NCBI RefSeq assembly: GCF_022601975.1
Contig: NZ_JAKVIR010000012.1
Span: 1 to 64,000 of the forward strand
Origin: Pontibacter sp. E15-1
Lineage (GTDB): Bacteria > Bacteroidota > Bacteroidia > Cytophagales > Hymenobacteraceae
DNA: 64,000 nucleotides
Direction: 5' to 3'
Shown: positions 17,529 to 27,141 of the stretch, in pieces
Position numbering within the stretch: position 1 is the first letter of the stretch
Layout of the letters: each line of letters starts with the position of its first letter
Made by a program: the position numbers and the translations under genes
Notes under the pieces: generated by a model
The model's input: the letters and a program-made list of their open reading frames with translations, nothing else
What the model was told of the DNA's origin: nothing
Databases searched by the model: none

Positions 17529-18146
17529 ATGGAACTGATCGTGATCACGTCGCCGGAGCGGGTGGGGCAGGAGCAGCAGGTATGCTGCCAGCTTTTTGCG
17601 CTTGGGCTGCAGACACTGCATGTGCGCAAGCCCGGGGCAACCCTGCCGGAACTACGCAACTGGCTGCAGCTACTGCCGGAGCGGTATCACCGGCACATCA
17701 TGCTGCACACGCATCATGCGCTGGCGCAGGAGTTTGCCGTAAAAGGGCTGCATTTCCGGGAGACTGAGCGAGCTGCCACTGCCACAACTGAGAAAGGACG
17801 CCTCATTTTCTCCTCCTCGTTTCATACCCTCGGGGCCGTGCAGCAGCCACAGCCATACCTTGATTACGCTTTCCTGAGCCCGGTTTTCCAGAGCATCTCC
17901 AAAAAAGACTACCCCGCCGCCTTTACCTCAGATGATTTGAAAGCAGCCCTCCCAAAGGCAACGCTGCCGCTTGTGGCGCTGGGTGGTATAACTGCGGAAA
18001 AACTACCACTGGTACAAAACCTGGGGTTTGCCGGGGCCGCCGTGCTAGGGGCTGTTTGGGGAAACCCGGAGCCAGTGCAGGCATACCGCAGACTGCTTCA
18101 GTTCAGAGAAGACCTCACAGCGTCTGCAAGACCTGTGAGTGTCTGA
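17529..18146 (+). CDS. TenI-like thiamine phosphate synthase paralogue
   Basis: A 205-residue TIM-barrel protein of the TMP-TENI superfamily. It keeps the general fold signatures (TLHVRKPGA, KGLHFRETE, FLSPVFQS, LVALGGITAEKL, GAAVLGAVW), but lacks the ND and GPxxxTxTK phosphate-binding signatures of true ThiE, which are present in the separate gene at 21391-22053. By analogy with Bacillus TenI it may be a thiazole tautomerase acting after ThiG. I prefer the start at 17529 (MELIVITSPERV), since the nine extra residues of the upstream ATG at 17502 are not family-like. It converges on the thi operon. Confidence 0.8.
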   Translation: MELIVITSPERVGQEQQVCCQLFALGLQTLHVRKPGATLPELRNWLQLLPERYHRHIMLHTHHALAQEFAVKGLHFRETERAATATTEKGRLIFSSSFHTLGAVQQPQPYLDYAFLSPVFQSISKKDYPAAFTSDDLKAALPKATLPLVALGGITAEKLPLVQNLGFAGAAVLGAVWGNPEPVQAYRRLLQFREDLTASARPVSV

Positions 18147-18189
18147 GCGAAGGCAGCTGCTAATAAAACAGACACAAATTTCTACACCG

Positions 18190-19257
18190 CTACTCCTCCC
18201 ACGCCGCCAGGCCACCCGCCAGGTTGTAAAACTGCACCTCCGGGAAACGAGCTTCCAACAAGGCAATCGCCCGCTTACTGCGCACCCCCGACTGGCAAAG
18301 CACCACTACCTCAGGCTGCAGGGCCAGCGTGTCCAGCACTTCCTCCAACTCAGACAGTGGCACTGCGTCACCGCCAATATTATAGGCCTCATACTCCTGC
18401 AACTCGCGCACATCCAGCACCTGCACTTGTTTGCCCGCTTCCTGCCAGGCCTGCAACTCGCTCGCCGATATTTCCCGATCCACGGCACAGGTAACGCCAT
18501 AACTTGCCTGAAGCGAAGTTACAGTATCGGCATAGTGGGTGCGCGGAAACTTGAAGGAGGAAAAATGGAGGGAAAGTGCATCGAACAGTAGCAGCTTGCC
18601 GGAAGCCACCTCGCCCAAACCGCAGATAATCTTTATCGCCTCGGTTGCCTGCAGCGTGCCGATGATGCCCGGCAGCACCCCAAGCACACCCGCCTCGGCG
18701 CAATTCGGGATCTCACCAGCGGGAGGGGGCTCTGGAAACAGGCAACGGTAACTTGGTCCGTTATGGTAATTGAACACCGACACCTGCCCCTCGAACTGCG
18801 AGATGGCCCCGAAGACAAGCGGCGTTTGCAGGATGGTGCAGGCGTCGCTCACGAGGTAGCGGGTCGGGAAGTTGTCGGAGCCGTCTACCACCAGGTCATA
18901 GTCCTGCACCAGCTCCAGCGCATTTTCCACGCTTATTCCGGCGGGGTGCAGCGCAAACTGCACGTATGGGTTTTGCTGGGCCAGCCTCCGGGCAGCAACT
19001 GTTACCTTCGGCTCGCCCACATCAGCGGAGGTATACAGGATCTGACGGTGCAGGTTGCTCTCGCTCACCACATCCATGTCGGCAATGCCGATGGTGCCCA
19101 CGCCTGCCGCAGTCAGGTACTGCAGCACCGGGCACCCGAGTCCGCCCGCGCCAATCACCAGCACCCGGGACTGCTTCAGCTTTTGCTGGCCAGTCTCGCC
19201 CAACTCCGGCAAAATCATCTGCCTGCCATACCGCTCTCTCTCTGCTTTGCCTAACAT
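18190..19257 (-). CDS. thiF: ThiF/MoeB-type adenylyltransferase fused to rhodanese
   Basis: A 355-residue fusion. Residues 1-240 form an E1-like adenylyltransferase: GAGGLGCPVLQYL nucleotide loop, SNLHRQILYTSADVG arginine motif, DGSDNFPTRYL and EPPPAGEIPNCAEAGVLGVLPGI. Residues 260-355 are a rhodanese domain with active cysteine in VVLCQSGVRSKRA. It would adenylate the C-terminal Gly-Gly of ThiS, and the rhodanese could deliver sulfur. The CxxC pairs that bind zinc in classical MoeB/ThiF are missing: only one of the first pair is kept (PSYRC), and none near residue 240. It is the last gene of the thi cluster, about 109 bp after thiH. A MoeB-type role in molybdopterin synthesis remains possible. 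Confidence 0.88.
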   Translation of the reverse strand: MLGKAERERYGRQMILPELGETGQQKLKQSRVLVIGAGGLGCPVLQYLTAAGVGTIGIADMDVVSESNLHRQILYTSADVGEPKVTVAARRLAQQNPYVQFALHPAGISVENALELVQDYDLVVDGSDNFPTRYLVSDACTILQTPLVFGAISQFEGQVSVFNYHNGPSYRCLFPEPPPAGEIPNCAEAGVLGVLPGIIGTLQATEAIKIICGLGEVASGKLLLFDALSLHFSSFKFPRTHYADTVTSLQASYGVTCAVDREISASELQAWQEAGKQVQVLDVRELQEYEAYNIGGDAVPLSELEEVLDTLALQPEVVVLCQSGVRSKRAIALLEARFPEVQFYNLAGGLAAWEE

Positions 19258-19366
19258 TTTGGTTGATGATTGTTAAATTGTTGAATGGTTAGATTGTTGA
19301 ACGTTCCCCCGCTAAACTCATACCCTTTAATTTCTTGACTCTCTACTTCTCTAACTTTCTATATCT
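19258..19366. repeat. Repeat-rich spacer between thiH and thiF
   Basis: It contains TGATGATTGTTAAATTGTTGAATGG near 19264, of the TTGATTGTT family, and the CTCTAACTT words near 19345-19375 that mirror the array at 17283-17380. No gene is seen. Confidence 0.5.
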
Positions 19367-20476
19367 CTAACTTAAAACGCTGTCCCAGTCTTTCCAGATG
19401 GCGTCATACCCCTGGTGGCGGATCATCTGCACGATTTCGGCCGGGGTGCGCTCGTCGCTGATCTCGAACTGCTCCAGGGCGTTTATACCCCCCGCATACC
19501 CGCCCGGATCGGTTTTAGAGCCCGCGCTGACAGACGTAATCCCTAATTTAATAACATTATTGCGAAAATGCTGGCTCTCCCGCGTCGAGAGCGAAAGTTC
19601 TGCTTCCTCGTTCCAGATGCGGTAAGCGCAGATCAGCTGTACCAACTCCCGGTCGCTCATCTCCACCTTGGGGGGCAGGCCGCCGGAGAATGGGCGGAGC
19701 CGCGGGAACGAGATGCTGTACTTGGTTTGCCAGTAGGTGCGCTCGAGGTACTGCAGGTGCAGCGCGGTATAAAAGCTGTCGGTGCGCCAGTCCTCCAGCC
19801 CGATCAGCACGCCCAGACCGATTTTGTGGATACCGGCCTGGCCCAGTCGGTCGGGGGTTTCGAGGCGGTACTGGAAATTCGATTTCTTTCCCTTCGGGTG
19901 ATGTTTTTTGTAATCCTCCTGGTGGTACGTCTCCTGGTATACCAGCACCGTGTTCAGCCCCAGCGAAGCCAGTTGTGCATACTCCTCCTGGTCCAGCGGC
20001 TGCACCTCCATGGAAATGTGCGAGAAGTAGGGCCGGATCAAGGGCAGCACCTCTTTAAAATAGTCCATACCCACAGTTTTGCTGGCCTCGCCGGTTACCA
20101 GCAGCACATGGTCGTAGCCATACCCCTTGATCACCTCCACCTCCTTCAGAATCTGCTCCTTGGTAAGTGTGGTGCGGGGCATGGGGTTGTCGAGGCTGAA
20201 GCCGCAGTAAGTGCAGATGTTCTGGCACTCGTTGGAGAGGTAGAGCGGGATGTATAGCTGCAGCGTTTTCCCGAACCGTTTCTGGGTAAGCTGCTGGCTC
20301 AGGGCCGCCATCTGCTCCAGGTAAGGGGCCGCCGCCGGCGAGATCAGCGCTTTGAAATCCTCCAGGGTACGCACCGGCCTTGCCAGCGCCTGCTCCACAT
20401 CTACGCTGGTTTTGGCATAGATGCTTTGCTTTGCCTCGTCCCAGTTGTGATTTTCGAAAATGGCGTTAAAACTCAT
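19367..20476 (-). CDS. thiH: 2-iminoacetate synthase (tyrosine lyase)
   Basis: A 369-residue radical SAM enzyme that cleaves tyrosine to dehydroglycine for thiazole formation. The CxxxCxxC cluster is CQNICTYCGF near residue 85, preceded by IPLYLSNE. Other ThiH signatures are VLLVTGEASKTVGMDYF, VLVYQETYHQEDYKKHHPKG and SVSAGSKTDPGGY. The length matches the family. It lies 164 bp downstream of thiG, and the gap contains a pair of GACAGGTC palindromes. Confidence 0.96.
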   Translation of the reverse strand: MSFNAIFENHNWDEAKQSIYAKTSVDVEQALARPVRTLEDFKALISPAAAPYLEQMAALSQQLTQKRFGKTLQLYIPLYLSNECQNICTYCGFSLDNPMPRTTLTKEQILKEVEVIKGYGYDHVLLVTGEASKTVGMDYFKEVLPLIRPYFSHISMEVQPLDQEEYAQLASLGLNTVLVYQETYHQEDYKKHHPKGKKSNFQYRLETPDRLGQAGIHKIGLGVLIGLEDWRTDSFYTALHLQYLERTYWQTKYSISFPRLRPFSGGLPPKVEMSDRELVQLICAYRIWNEEAELSLSTRESQHFRNNVIKLGITSVSAGSKTDPGGYAGGINALEQFEISDERTPAEIVQMIRHQGYDAIWKDWDSVLS

Positions 20477-20492
20477 TTTAGTTAAAAGTTAA

Positions 20493-20629
20493 GTAGGGAC
20501 AGGTCGCGACCTGTCCAATCTACACCGGCAATGGTGCCGGTTAATTCTTTGCTGAACCGTCTCATTAAAACCTCATCCTATCATGGTTGCTTAAGGGGCT
20601 GTAGCGGACAGGTCGCGACCTGGCCCTAC
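20493..20629. repeat. Inverted pair of GACAGGTC palindromes (unit 2)
   Basis: The same family as 9965-10104. GTAGGGACAGGTCGCGACC... at 20493-20516 is matched in inverted orientation at 20606-20629 with one mismatch. The unit is 137 bp against 140 bp for unit 1, although the interiors are unrelated. It sits between thiG and thiH inside the operon. Confidence 0.92.
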
Positions 20630-20639
20630 GATACCTCAA

Positions 20640-21413
20640 TTAAAGCGCATCCAGAAAAGAAGTGAGCGGGCTGCTGGCCTGCGCCGTGATTCCGGTTGGT
20701 GCCAGTTTTGCCTCATACGCTATACGTCCGGCCTCCACAGCCAGCTGAAAGGCCCGGGCCATTTGCACCGGGTTCTGGGATACGGCTATAGCGGTGTTCA
20801 CCAGCACCGCATCGGCCCCCAGTTCCATGGCTTCGGCGGCATGCGAGGGCGCCCCAATACCGGCATCCACCACCACGGGCACCTTGCTTTGCTGAATGAT
20901 AATCTTCAGGAACTCGCGGGTCAGGAGGCCGTTGTTGCTGCCGATGGGGGAGCCCAGGGGCATGACGGCTGCCGCACCCACTTCCTCGAGGCGCTTGCAC
21001 AGCACCGGGTCGGCGTGGATGTAGGGCAGCACCACAAAGCCAAGCTTCGCGAGTTCCTCGGTGGCCTTCAGCGTCTCGATGGGGTCGGGGAGGAGGTATT
21101 TCGGGTCTGGGTGGATCTCCAGCTTGAGCCAGTTTGTTTCCAGTGCCTCGCGCGCCAGCTGGGCGGCAAACACAGCCTCTTTGGCATTTCGCACGCCTGA
21201 GGTGTTGGGCAGCAGGTTGAACTGCGGGTGCGCAAGGTATGGCAGAATATCATCCTGGCCGTGCTGCACGTCCACGCGTTTCAGGGCCACGGTCACCAGC
21301 TCGGAGCCGGAGGCCAGCAGCGCCTCTTCCATCTGCCGGCCCGAGCCGAACTTGCCGGTGCCGGTAAAGAGGCGCGAGGTAAAGGTTTTATCAGCTATTT
21401 GTAGTGGTTTCAT
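20640..21413 (-). CDS. thiG: Thiazole synthase
   Basis: A 257-residue TIM-barrel enzyme that assembles the thiazole phosphate from deoxyxylulose 5-phosphate, dehydroglycine and ThiS thiocarboxylate. The family start [12 protein letters not shown] is present, and the lysine likely to form the Schiff base is in VTVALKRVD. Phosphate loops are visible as [43 protein letters not shown]. Its start overlaps the 3' end of thiE by 23 bp, which suggests translational coupling. Confidence 0.97.
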   Translation of the reverse strand: MKPLQIADKTFTSRLFTGTGKFGSGRQMEEALLASGSELVTVALKRVDVQHGQDDILPYLAHPQFNLLPNTSGVRNAKEAVFAAQLAREALETNWLKLEIHPDPKYLLPDPIETLKATEELAKLGFVVLPYIHADPVLCKRLEEVGAAAVMPLGSPIGSNNGLLTREFLKIIIQQSKVPVVVDAGIGAPSHAAEAMELGADAVLVNTAIAVSQNPVQMARAFQLAVEAGRIAYEAKLAPTGITAQASSPLTSFLDAL

Positions 21414-22053
21414 ACGAAGGTGCTGGGTTTAAACTGATGTGATGGTGGAAGTTGGCAACGGCGTCGCTTCTATCTGTTGCCTGCGCAATGGCCGAGGAAA
21501 CGGCGACGCCATGAACTCCTGTGGACAGCAACTGCGGCAGATCCGATACTTCGATGCCGCCAATGGCAATAATTGGGATCAGAATGCCTGCCTCACGGCA
21601 TTGCCGGAGCAGGGCGGTATACCCTTCCAGGCCGAGTATGGGGCTCAGGTTTTGCTTGGTGCGGGTAAAGCGGAACGGGCCCAAGCCAATGTAATCGACT
21701 CCTTGCGCAGCCAGGCGCTCGATGTCTGCAAAGGTGTTTGCTGTGCCACCGATGATTTTGTTCGGGCCTAGCAGCGCGCGCGCCTCCACTGGCGGCATGT
21801 CCTGCTGGCCCAGGTGCACGCCATCAGCATCTACCTCGGCAGCCAGGGCCGCATTGTCGTTCAGGATAAAAGTGCAGCCATAGTGGCGGCAGATGGCCTT
21901 TGTTTGCAGGGCCTGGTCCTTCCATACCGCGTCGGGCTGGCCTTTTACGCGCAACTGTAGCCAGTCGACCCCTGCCCGGCAGGCAGCTTCGGCCGCCATG
22001 GCATGGGTAAAGCCTGGTTGCTGCTGTGTAATATAATGTAGTTTCGAAATCAT
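21391..22053 (-). CDS. thiE: Thiamine phosphate synthase
   Basis: A 220-residue enzyme that joins HMP-PP and thiazole phosphate. It has the complete ThiE signature set: [43 protein letters not shown] and IIAIGGIE. I chose the ATG at 22053 ([14 protein letters not shown]); a longer frame beginning at 22191 runs through the thiD coding sequence and is not family-like. It starts two bases after the thiD stop codon and overlaps thiG, so thiD-thiE-thiG form one tight unit. Confidence 0.95.
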   Translation of the reverse strand: MISKLHYITQQQPGFTHAMAAEAACRAGVDWLQLRVKGQPDAVWKDQALQTKAICRHYGCTFILNDNAALAAEVDADGVHLGQQDMPPVEARALLGPNKIIGGTANTFADIERLAAQGVDYIGLGPFRFTRTKQNLSPILGLEGYTALLRQCREAGILIPIIAIGGIEVSDLPQLLSTGVHGVAVSSAIAQATDRSDAVANFHHHISLNPAPSYETTTNS

Positions 22054-22055
22054 AC

Positions 22056-22808
22056 TTATAAATAGTGATAGCCTAACAAAGTGCTGTTGCTGTTGAGGAA
22101 GCGGGTGGTATAGTCTTTGGCTTTGCGACAGGCCTTGGGGAGCGGGTAGCCCTGCGCCAACAGCGCCGTAACTGCGGCCGACAAAACACATCCAGAGCCG
22201 TGTTTGCCCTGCGGCACCGGCTGCTTGGGCCGGAAAGACCGCATTGTGCCATTGCTGAACAGGTAGTCGTAGCCGGGTTTAGCCTCGTTGTGGCCGCCTT
22301 TCAGCAGCACGTGGCAATGCAGGCTCAGAGCTGCGGCGGCTTCCATTGGGGGCAGGTGGGGCATCAGCTGCTGCATCTCGTTCCAGTTTGGGGTGATGAG
22401 GTATAGCCGCTGGCAAAGTTCCTCCAACTGCGCTGCATGCACCTCCTCGTGGAAGGGAAAGCTCGCGCTGGCCTTCAGAATCGGATCCCAGACCAGCTTC
22501 GTCTCCGGCGACAGCCGTTGCACCAACTCCAGCACCTGTAGCAGCGCATCCATGCTTTGCACCAGCCCGATCTTGGCAAAGGGCACTTTATACCTGCCCA
22601 GCAGGGCGGTCAGCTGCTTTTCGAGTTGCCCTATACCCAGCCAGTCCACTCCCGCAAACATCGCCTCATGCTGGTAAGTGATGGCCGTGCACGCACTCAG
22701 TCCCTGCACTTTCAGCGCCTCAAACGTTTTACTGTCCGCCGTTAGGCCCGCCCCCCCGCTGGGGTCGAACCCGGCAATGGAAAGGGTATAAGGTCTTTGC
22801 TTTGGCAT
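22056..22808 (-). CDS. thiD: HMP/HMP-phosphate kinase
   Basis: A 250-residue ribokinase-fold kinase that phosphorylates hydroxymethylpyrimidine and its monophosphate. The N-terminal SIAGFDPSGGAGLTADSKTF and the C-terminal anion-hole motif GKHGSGCVLSAAVTALLAQG are intact. VWDPILKASASF replaces the usual VxDPVMxAxSG, a modest divergence. It is followed immediately by thiE. The ATG at 22808 gives the standard start. Confidence 0.95.
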   Translation of the reverse strand: MPKQRPYTLSIAGFDPSGGAGLTADSKTFEALKVQGLSACTAITYQHEAMFAGVDWLGIGQLEKQLTALLGRYKVPFAKIGLVQSMDALLQVLELVQRLSPETKLVWDPILKASASFPFHEEVHAAQLEELCQRLYLITPNWNEMQQLMPHLPPMEAAAALSLHCHVLLKGGHNEAKPGYDYLFSNGTMRSFRPKQPVPQGKHGSGCVLSAAVTALLAQGYPLPKACRKAKDYTTRFLNSNSTLLGYHYL

Positions 22809-22866
22809 GGCGTGGTGTTAGTTAAAAGGATAAGGCTGCAAGCGCGCGCCAGCGACTACTCTTGGG

Positions 22867-24777
<1,911 letters not shown>

Positions 24778-24789
24778 CTAAAATTCCCA

Positions 24790-24857
24790 GCGCAAGCGTC
24801 CGCTTGTGCCCTTTTGCGAATGCTGACCTTCTGGCTAGCACAAGCGGACGCTTGCAC
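24790..24857. repeat. Inverted pair of GCAAGCGTCCGCTTGTGC palindromes
   Basis: A 20-bp sequence at 24790-24809 is matched in inverted orientation at 24838-24857 with one difference. Each copy is itself nearly palindromic (CAAGCG-TC-CGCTTG). The pair sits in the thiS-thiC spacer and could fold into one long hairpin in the mRNA. Confidence 0.9.
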
Positions 24858-24892
24858 CATAGAAAGCCAATTTAAATTGGTATAGGGTCGGG

Positions 24893-25096
24893 TCAGCCGC
24901 CCTGGGTCGCGCGGATAAGCGTGAGGCGGTCGTTGGGCCGTAGCTGGTGCGTGGGCCATTGGTCGCGGGGTAGCACCTCGTTGTTGATCGCGATGGCAAG
25001 GCCGCGGCTGTGCGGAAGCTCCAGAAGCTGGAGCACAGCAGTTACTGTGGCCGGCTCAGAGAGCTCCCTTTCGTGGTTATTCAGGAAAATTGTCAT
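24893..25096 (-). CDS. thiS: Sulfur carrier protein
   Basis: A 67-residue beta-grasp protein ending in the required Gly-Gly (RATQGG), which ThiF adenylates and which then carries sulfur as a thiocarboxylate to ThiG. The start MTIFLNNHE, the central VLQLLELPHSRGLAIAINNEVLPRDQW and the end RLTLIRATQGG are typical. The ATG at 25096 lies inside the last codons of a 36-residue leader ORF that follows the TPP riboswitch. Confidence 0.95.
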   Translation of the reverse strand: MTIFLNNHERELSEPATVTAVLQLLELPHSRGLAIAINNEVLPRDQWPTHQLRPNDRLTLIRATQGG

Positions 25097-25187
25097 GGTT
25101 TGCTCGGTTTGGGATGCAGCTAGCAGTGGCGCTTACCGCCCAAGCGGAAACAAGAAGAAGTAGGAGGACAGGTGTGTGTATCGTCAT
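25077..25187 (-). CDS. Short leader ORF between TPP riboswitch and thiS
   Basis: A 36-codon frame starts with ATG only a few bases after the riboswitch and ends at 25077, overlapping the first 20 bases of thiS in another frame. The GAAGGGAAAA just before the ATG is both the 3' strand of the riboswitch closing region and a plausible ribosome-binding site. The predicted peptide looks like a signal peptide (TPVLLLLLVSAWAVSA, then a cysteine). Translation into thiS would be coupled. It may be a real leader peptide or a chance frame; no homologue is recognised. Confidence 0.4.
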   Translation of the reverse strand: MTIHTPVLLLLLVSAWAVSATASCIPNRANHDNFPE

Positions 25188-25193
25188 GACTTT

Positions 25194-25275
25194 TCCCTTC
25201 GTCAGTGCTAACTGTATCAGGTTCAGAGGGTATTTCTCAGTTCTGCCGCGTTGGTTTGGGAAGAACACCCCTAAA
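25194..25275 (-). promoter_or_regulatory. TPP riboswitch (THI element)
   Basis: On the minus strand the RNA reads AGGGGTGTTCTTCCC, then AACTGAGAAATACCCTCTGAACCTGATACAGTTAGCACTGACGAAGGGA when taken in order. The diagnostic CTGAGA, ACCC, GAACCTGAT and AGGGA elements are in the right order and spacing for a thiamine-pyrophosphate aptamer. It lies directly upstream of the leader ORF and thiS. The AGGGA arm covers the likely ribosome-binding site, so a translational or dual OFF-switch is plausible. Confidence 0.95.
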
Positions 25276-25283
25276 GTGTGTGC

Positions 25284-25316
25284 TAAATGTAGGAAAAGTT
25301 TCGGGCAATATCCAAA
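25284..25316 (-). promoter_or_regulatory. Putative promoter of the thi operon
   Basis: On the minus strand TTTG (25316-25313) is followed 21 bp later by TACATTTA (25291-25284), close to TTTG-N19-21-TAnnTTTG with one mismatch. The start of transcription would fall at the 5' edge of the TPP aptamer. Confidence 0.38.
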
Positions 25317-25481
25317 TGCGCCGCCTTTAATCGCCATAAAAAAATGCTTTGCTGGGTATGGCGATTGGGCTATTGCCGGGAAGGATGGCAGGAGGGGAGT
25401 ATGAAAAAGTGCCTCAATTGCCAATCAAGCAAAATTTAGTACATTTAAGACGTTACGCAACGCTACAAAAAGAGACGAACC

Positions 25482-26771
25482 ATGAAGTATCTGCCTATAG
25501 CGCAAGGGTTGTTTGTGCGCAACCGCCGCCGCTTTGTAAAACAGCTCAAGCCATCTTCCGTCGCTGTCTTTCACTCCAACGACGTGATGCCGACCAACGC
25601 CGACGGCACGCTGCCTTTCCGGCAAAGCAGCGACTTGTTCTACCTGTCTGGCATAGACCAGGAAGAAAGCATCCTGATGCTTTTCCCGGATGCGAAGGAC
25701 GAGCGCATGCGGGAGGTGCTTTTTGTGCGCGAGACAAACGACCAAATCCTGACCTGGGAGGGGTATAAACTCACCAAGGAGCAGGCGCGGGAGGTGTCGG
25801 GCATCGGGAGCATCCTCTGGACACACCAGTTTGAGCAAGTGCTGGGCAGCCAGTTGTTCGAGGCGGAGCACATCTACCTGAACACAAACGAGCACCTGCG
25901 CGCCGTGGTAGAGGTGGAGACCCGCGATGCCCGGTTTATCAAGAAAGTAAAAGAACTTTACCCGCTGCACAAGTATGAGCGCAGCGCCCCAATCCTGCAT
26001 CAGCTGCGTGCCGTTAAGTCGGAGCAGGAGGTGGCCCTGATCCAGCAGGCCTGCGACATTACAGAGAAAGCCTTTCGCCGCCTGCTCGGTTTCATCAGTC
26101 CCGGCGTGATGGAGTATGAGATAGAGGCCGAGCTGTACCACGAGTTCCTGCGCAACCGCTCCCGGGGCCCGGCCTACGCCCCCATCATCGCCTCGGGCGG
26201 CAACGCCTGCATCCTGCACTATACAGACAATAACCAGGAGTGCGAGGAGGGCGAACTGGTACTCATGGACTTCGGGGCGGAATATGCCAACTACGCCGCC
26301 GACCTGACGCGCACGGTGCCGGTAAGCGGCAAGTTCACGCCGCGCCAACGGGAGGTGTATAACTCGGTGCTGGCTGTGATGAAGGCCGCTACCCAGATGC
26401 TGGTGCCCGGCAACACGCTCGGGCAGTACCATAAGTTTGTGGGCACCGTGATGGAAAACGAACTGATCAGGCTCGGCTTGCTGAACGAGCAGGATATCCG
26501 CCACCAGGACCCGGTGAATCCGCTCTACAAAAGATATTTCATGCACGGCACCTCGCACCACCTCGGCTTGGATGTGCACGACGTCGGCAACCGGTTCCGG
26601 CCGTTTGAGGCGGGTATGGTGTTCACCTGCGAGCCAGGCATCTACATCCGGGAGGAAGGCATCGGAATCCGGCTGGAAGACGATATCCTGATTACCCCGC
26701 AGGGGCCCAAAAACCTGATGCAGCATATTCCGATTGAAGCCGACGCTATTGAGCGGCTGATGCAACAGTAA
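25482..26771 (+). CDS. pepP: Xaa-Pro aminopeptidase (M24B)
   Basis: A 429-residue metallopeptidase that removes an N-terminal residue preceding proline. The N-terminal creatinase-like domain (about 1-165) contains LPFRQSSDLFYLSGIDQEES. The pita-bread catalytic domain has all five metal ligands in context: LMDFGAEYANYAADLTRT (two Asp), HGTSHHLGLDVHD (His), CEPGIYI (Glu) and IRLEDDIL (Glu). Length and layout fit PepP-type enzymes. It is divergent from the thi operon, with a weak terminator after it. Confidence 0.95.
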   Translation: MKYLPIAQGLFVRNRRRFVKQLKPSSVAVFHSNDVMPTNADGTLPFRQSSDLFYLSGIDQEESILMLFPDAKDERMREVLFVRETNDQILTWEGYKLTKEQAREVSGIGSILWTHQFEQVLGSQLFEAEHIYLNTNEHLRAVVEVETRDARFIKKVKELYPLHKYERSAPILHQLRAVKSEQEVALIQQACDITEKAFRRLLGFISPGVMEYEIEAELYHEFLRNRSRGPAYAPIIASGGNACILHYTDNNQECEEGELVLMDFGAEYANYAADLTRTVPVSGKFTPRQREVYNSVLAVMKAATQMLVPGNTLGQYHKFVGTVMENELIRLGLLNEQDIRHQDPVNPLYKRYFMHGTSHHLGLDVHDVGNRFRPFEAGMVFTCEPGIYIREEGIGIRLEDDILITPQGPKNLMQHIPIEADAIERLMQQ

Positions 26772-26798
26772 GAACTGCTCTTTACAAAGCCACAGAAT

Positions 26799-26825
26799 AG
26801 GTTGTCAGCAAAGTGCCGGCAACCT
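26799..26825 (+). terminator. Probable intrinsic terminator
   Basis: AGGTTGTC pairs with GGCAACCT (one G-U pair), followed by TTTATTGTTG. The stem is short. Confidence 0.5.
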
Positions 26826-27141
26826 TTATTGTTGTCCTTACACTGAAATTCGTTCGGTTGCATCAAAAAAAATAGCCGTGTACAACCTTGTGCAGCTGTA
26901 TGAGTTTGAAGTATAATAAAATGTGCCCCCACAAATGCTTCCAAACTGAGAATGACAGTGGCAGTGAGGGTATTAGAACACTAACCTTTGTACCGTGCCT
27001 ATGGAAAAACTTCTCCTCCCGCTAAATTTTCGTGCAAAAGCCGCTGCCTTGAATGCAGAGGCGCGCCTATTTTTTAGGCAGAATAGAAACACCTTTCCAA
27101 ACATGCACGTATTGTCATATCAAAATATACTTTGTAAAATC

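Noticed and set aside
25425-26765. 446-codon frame opposite the aminopeptidase
   Set aside because: Antisense shadow; all M24 metal ligands lie in the plus-strand frame.
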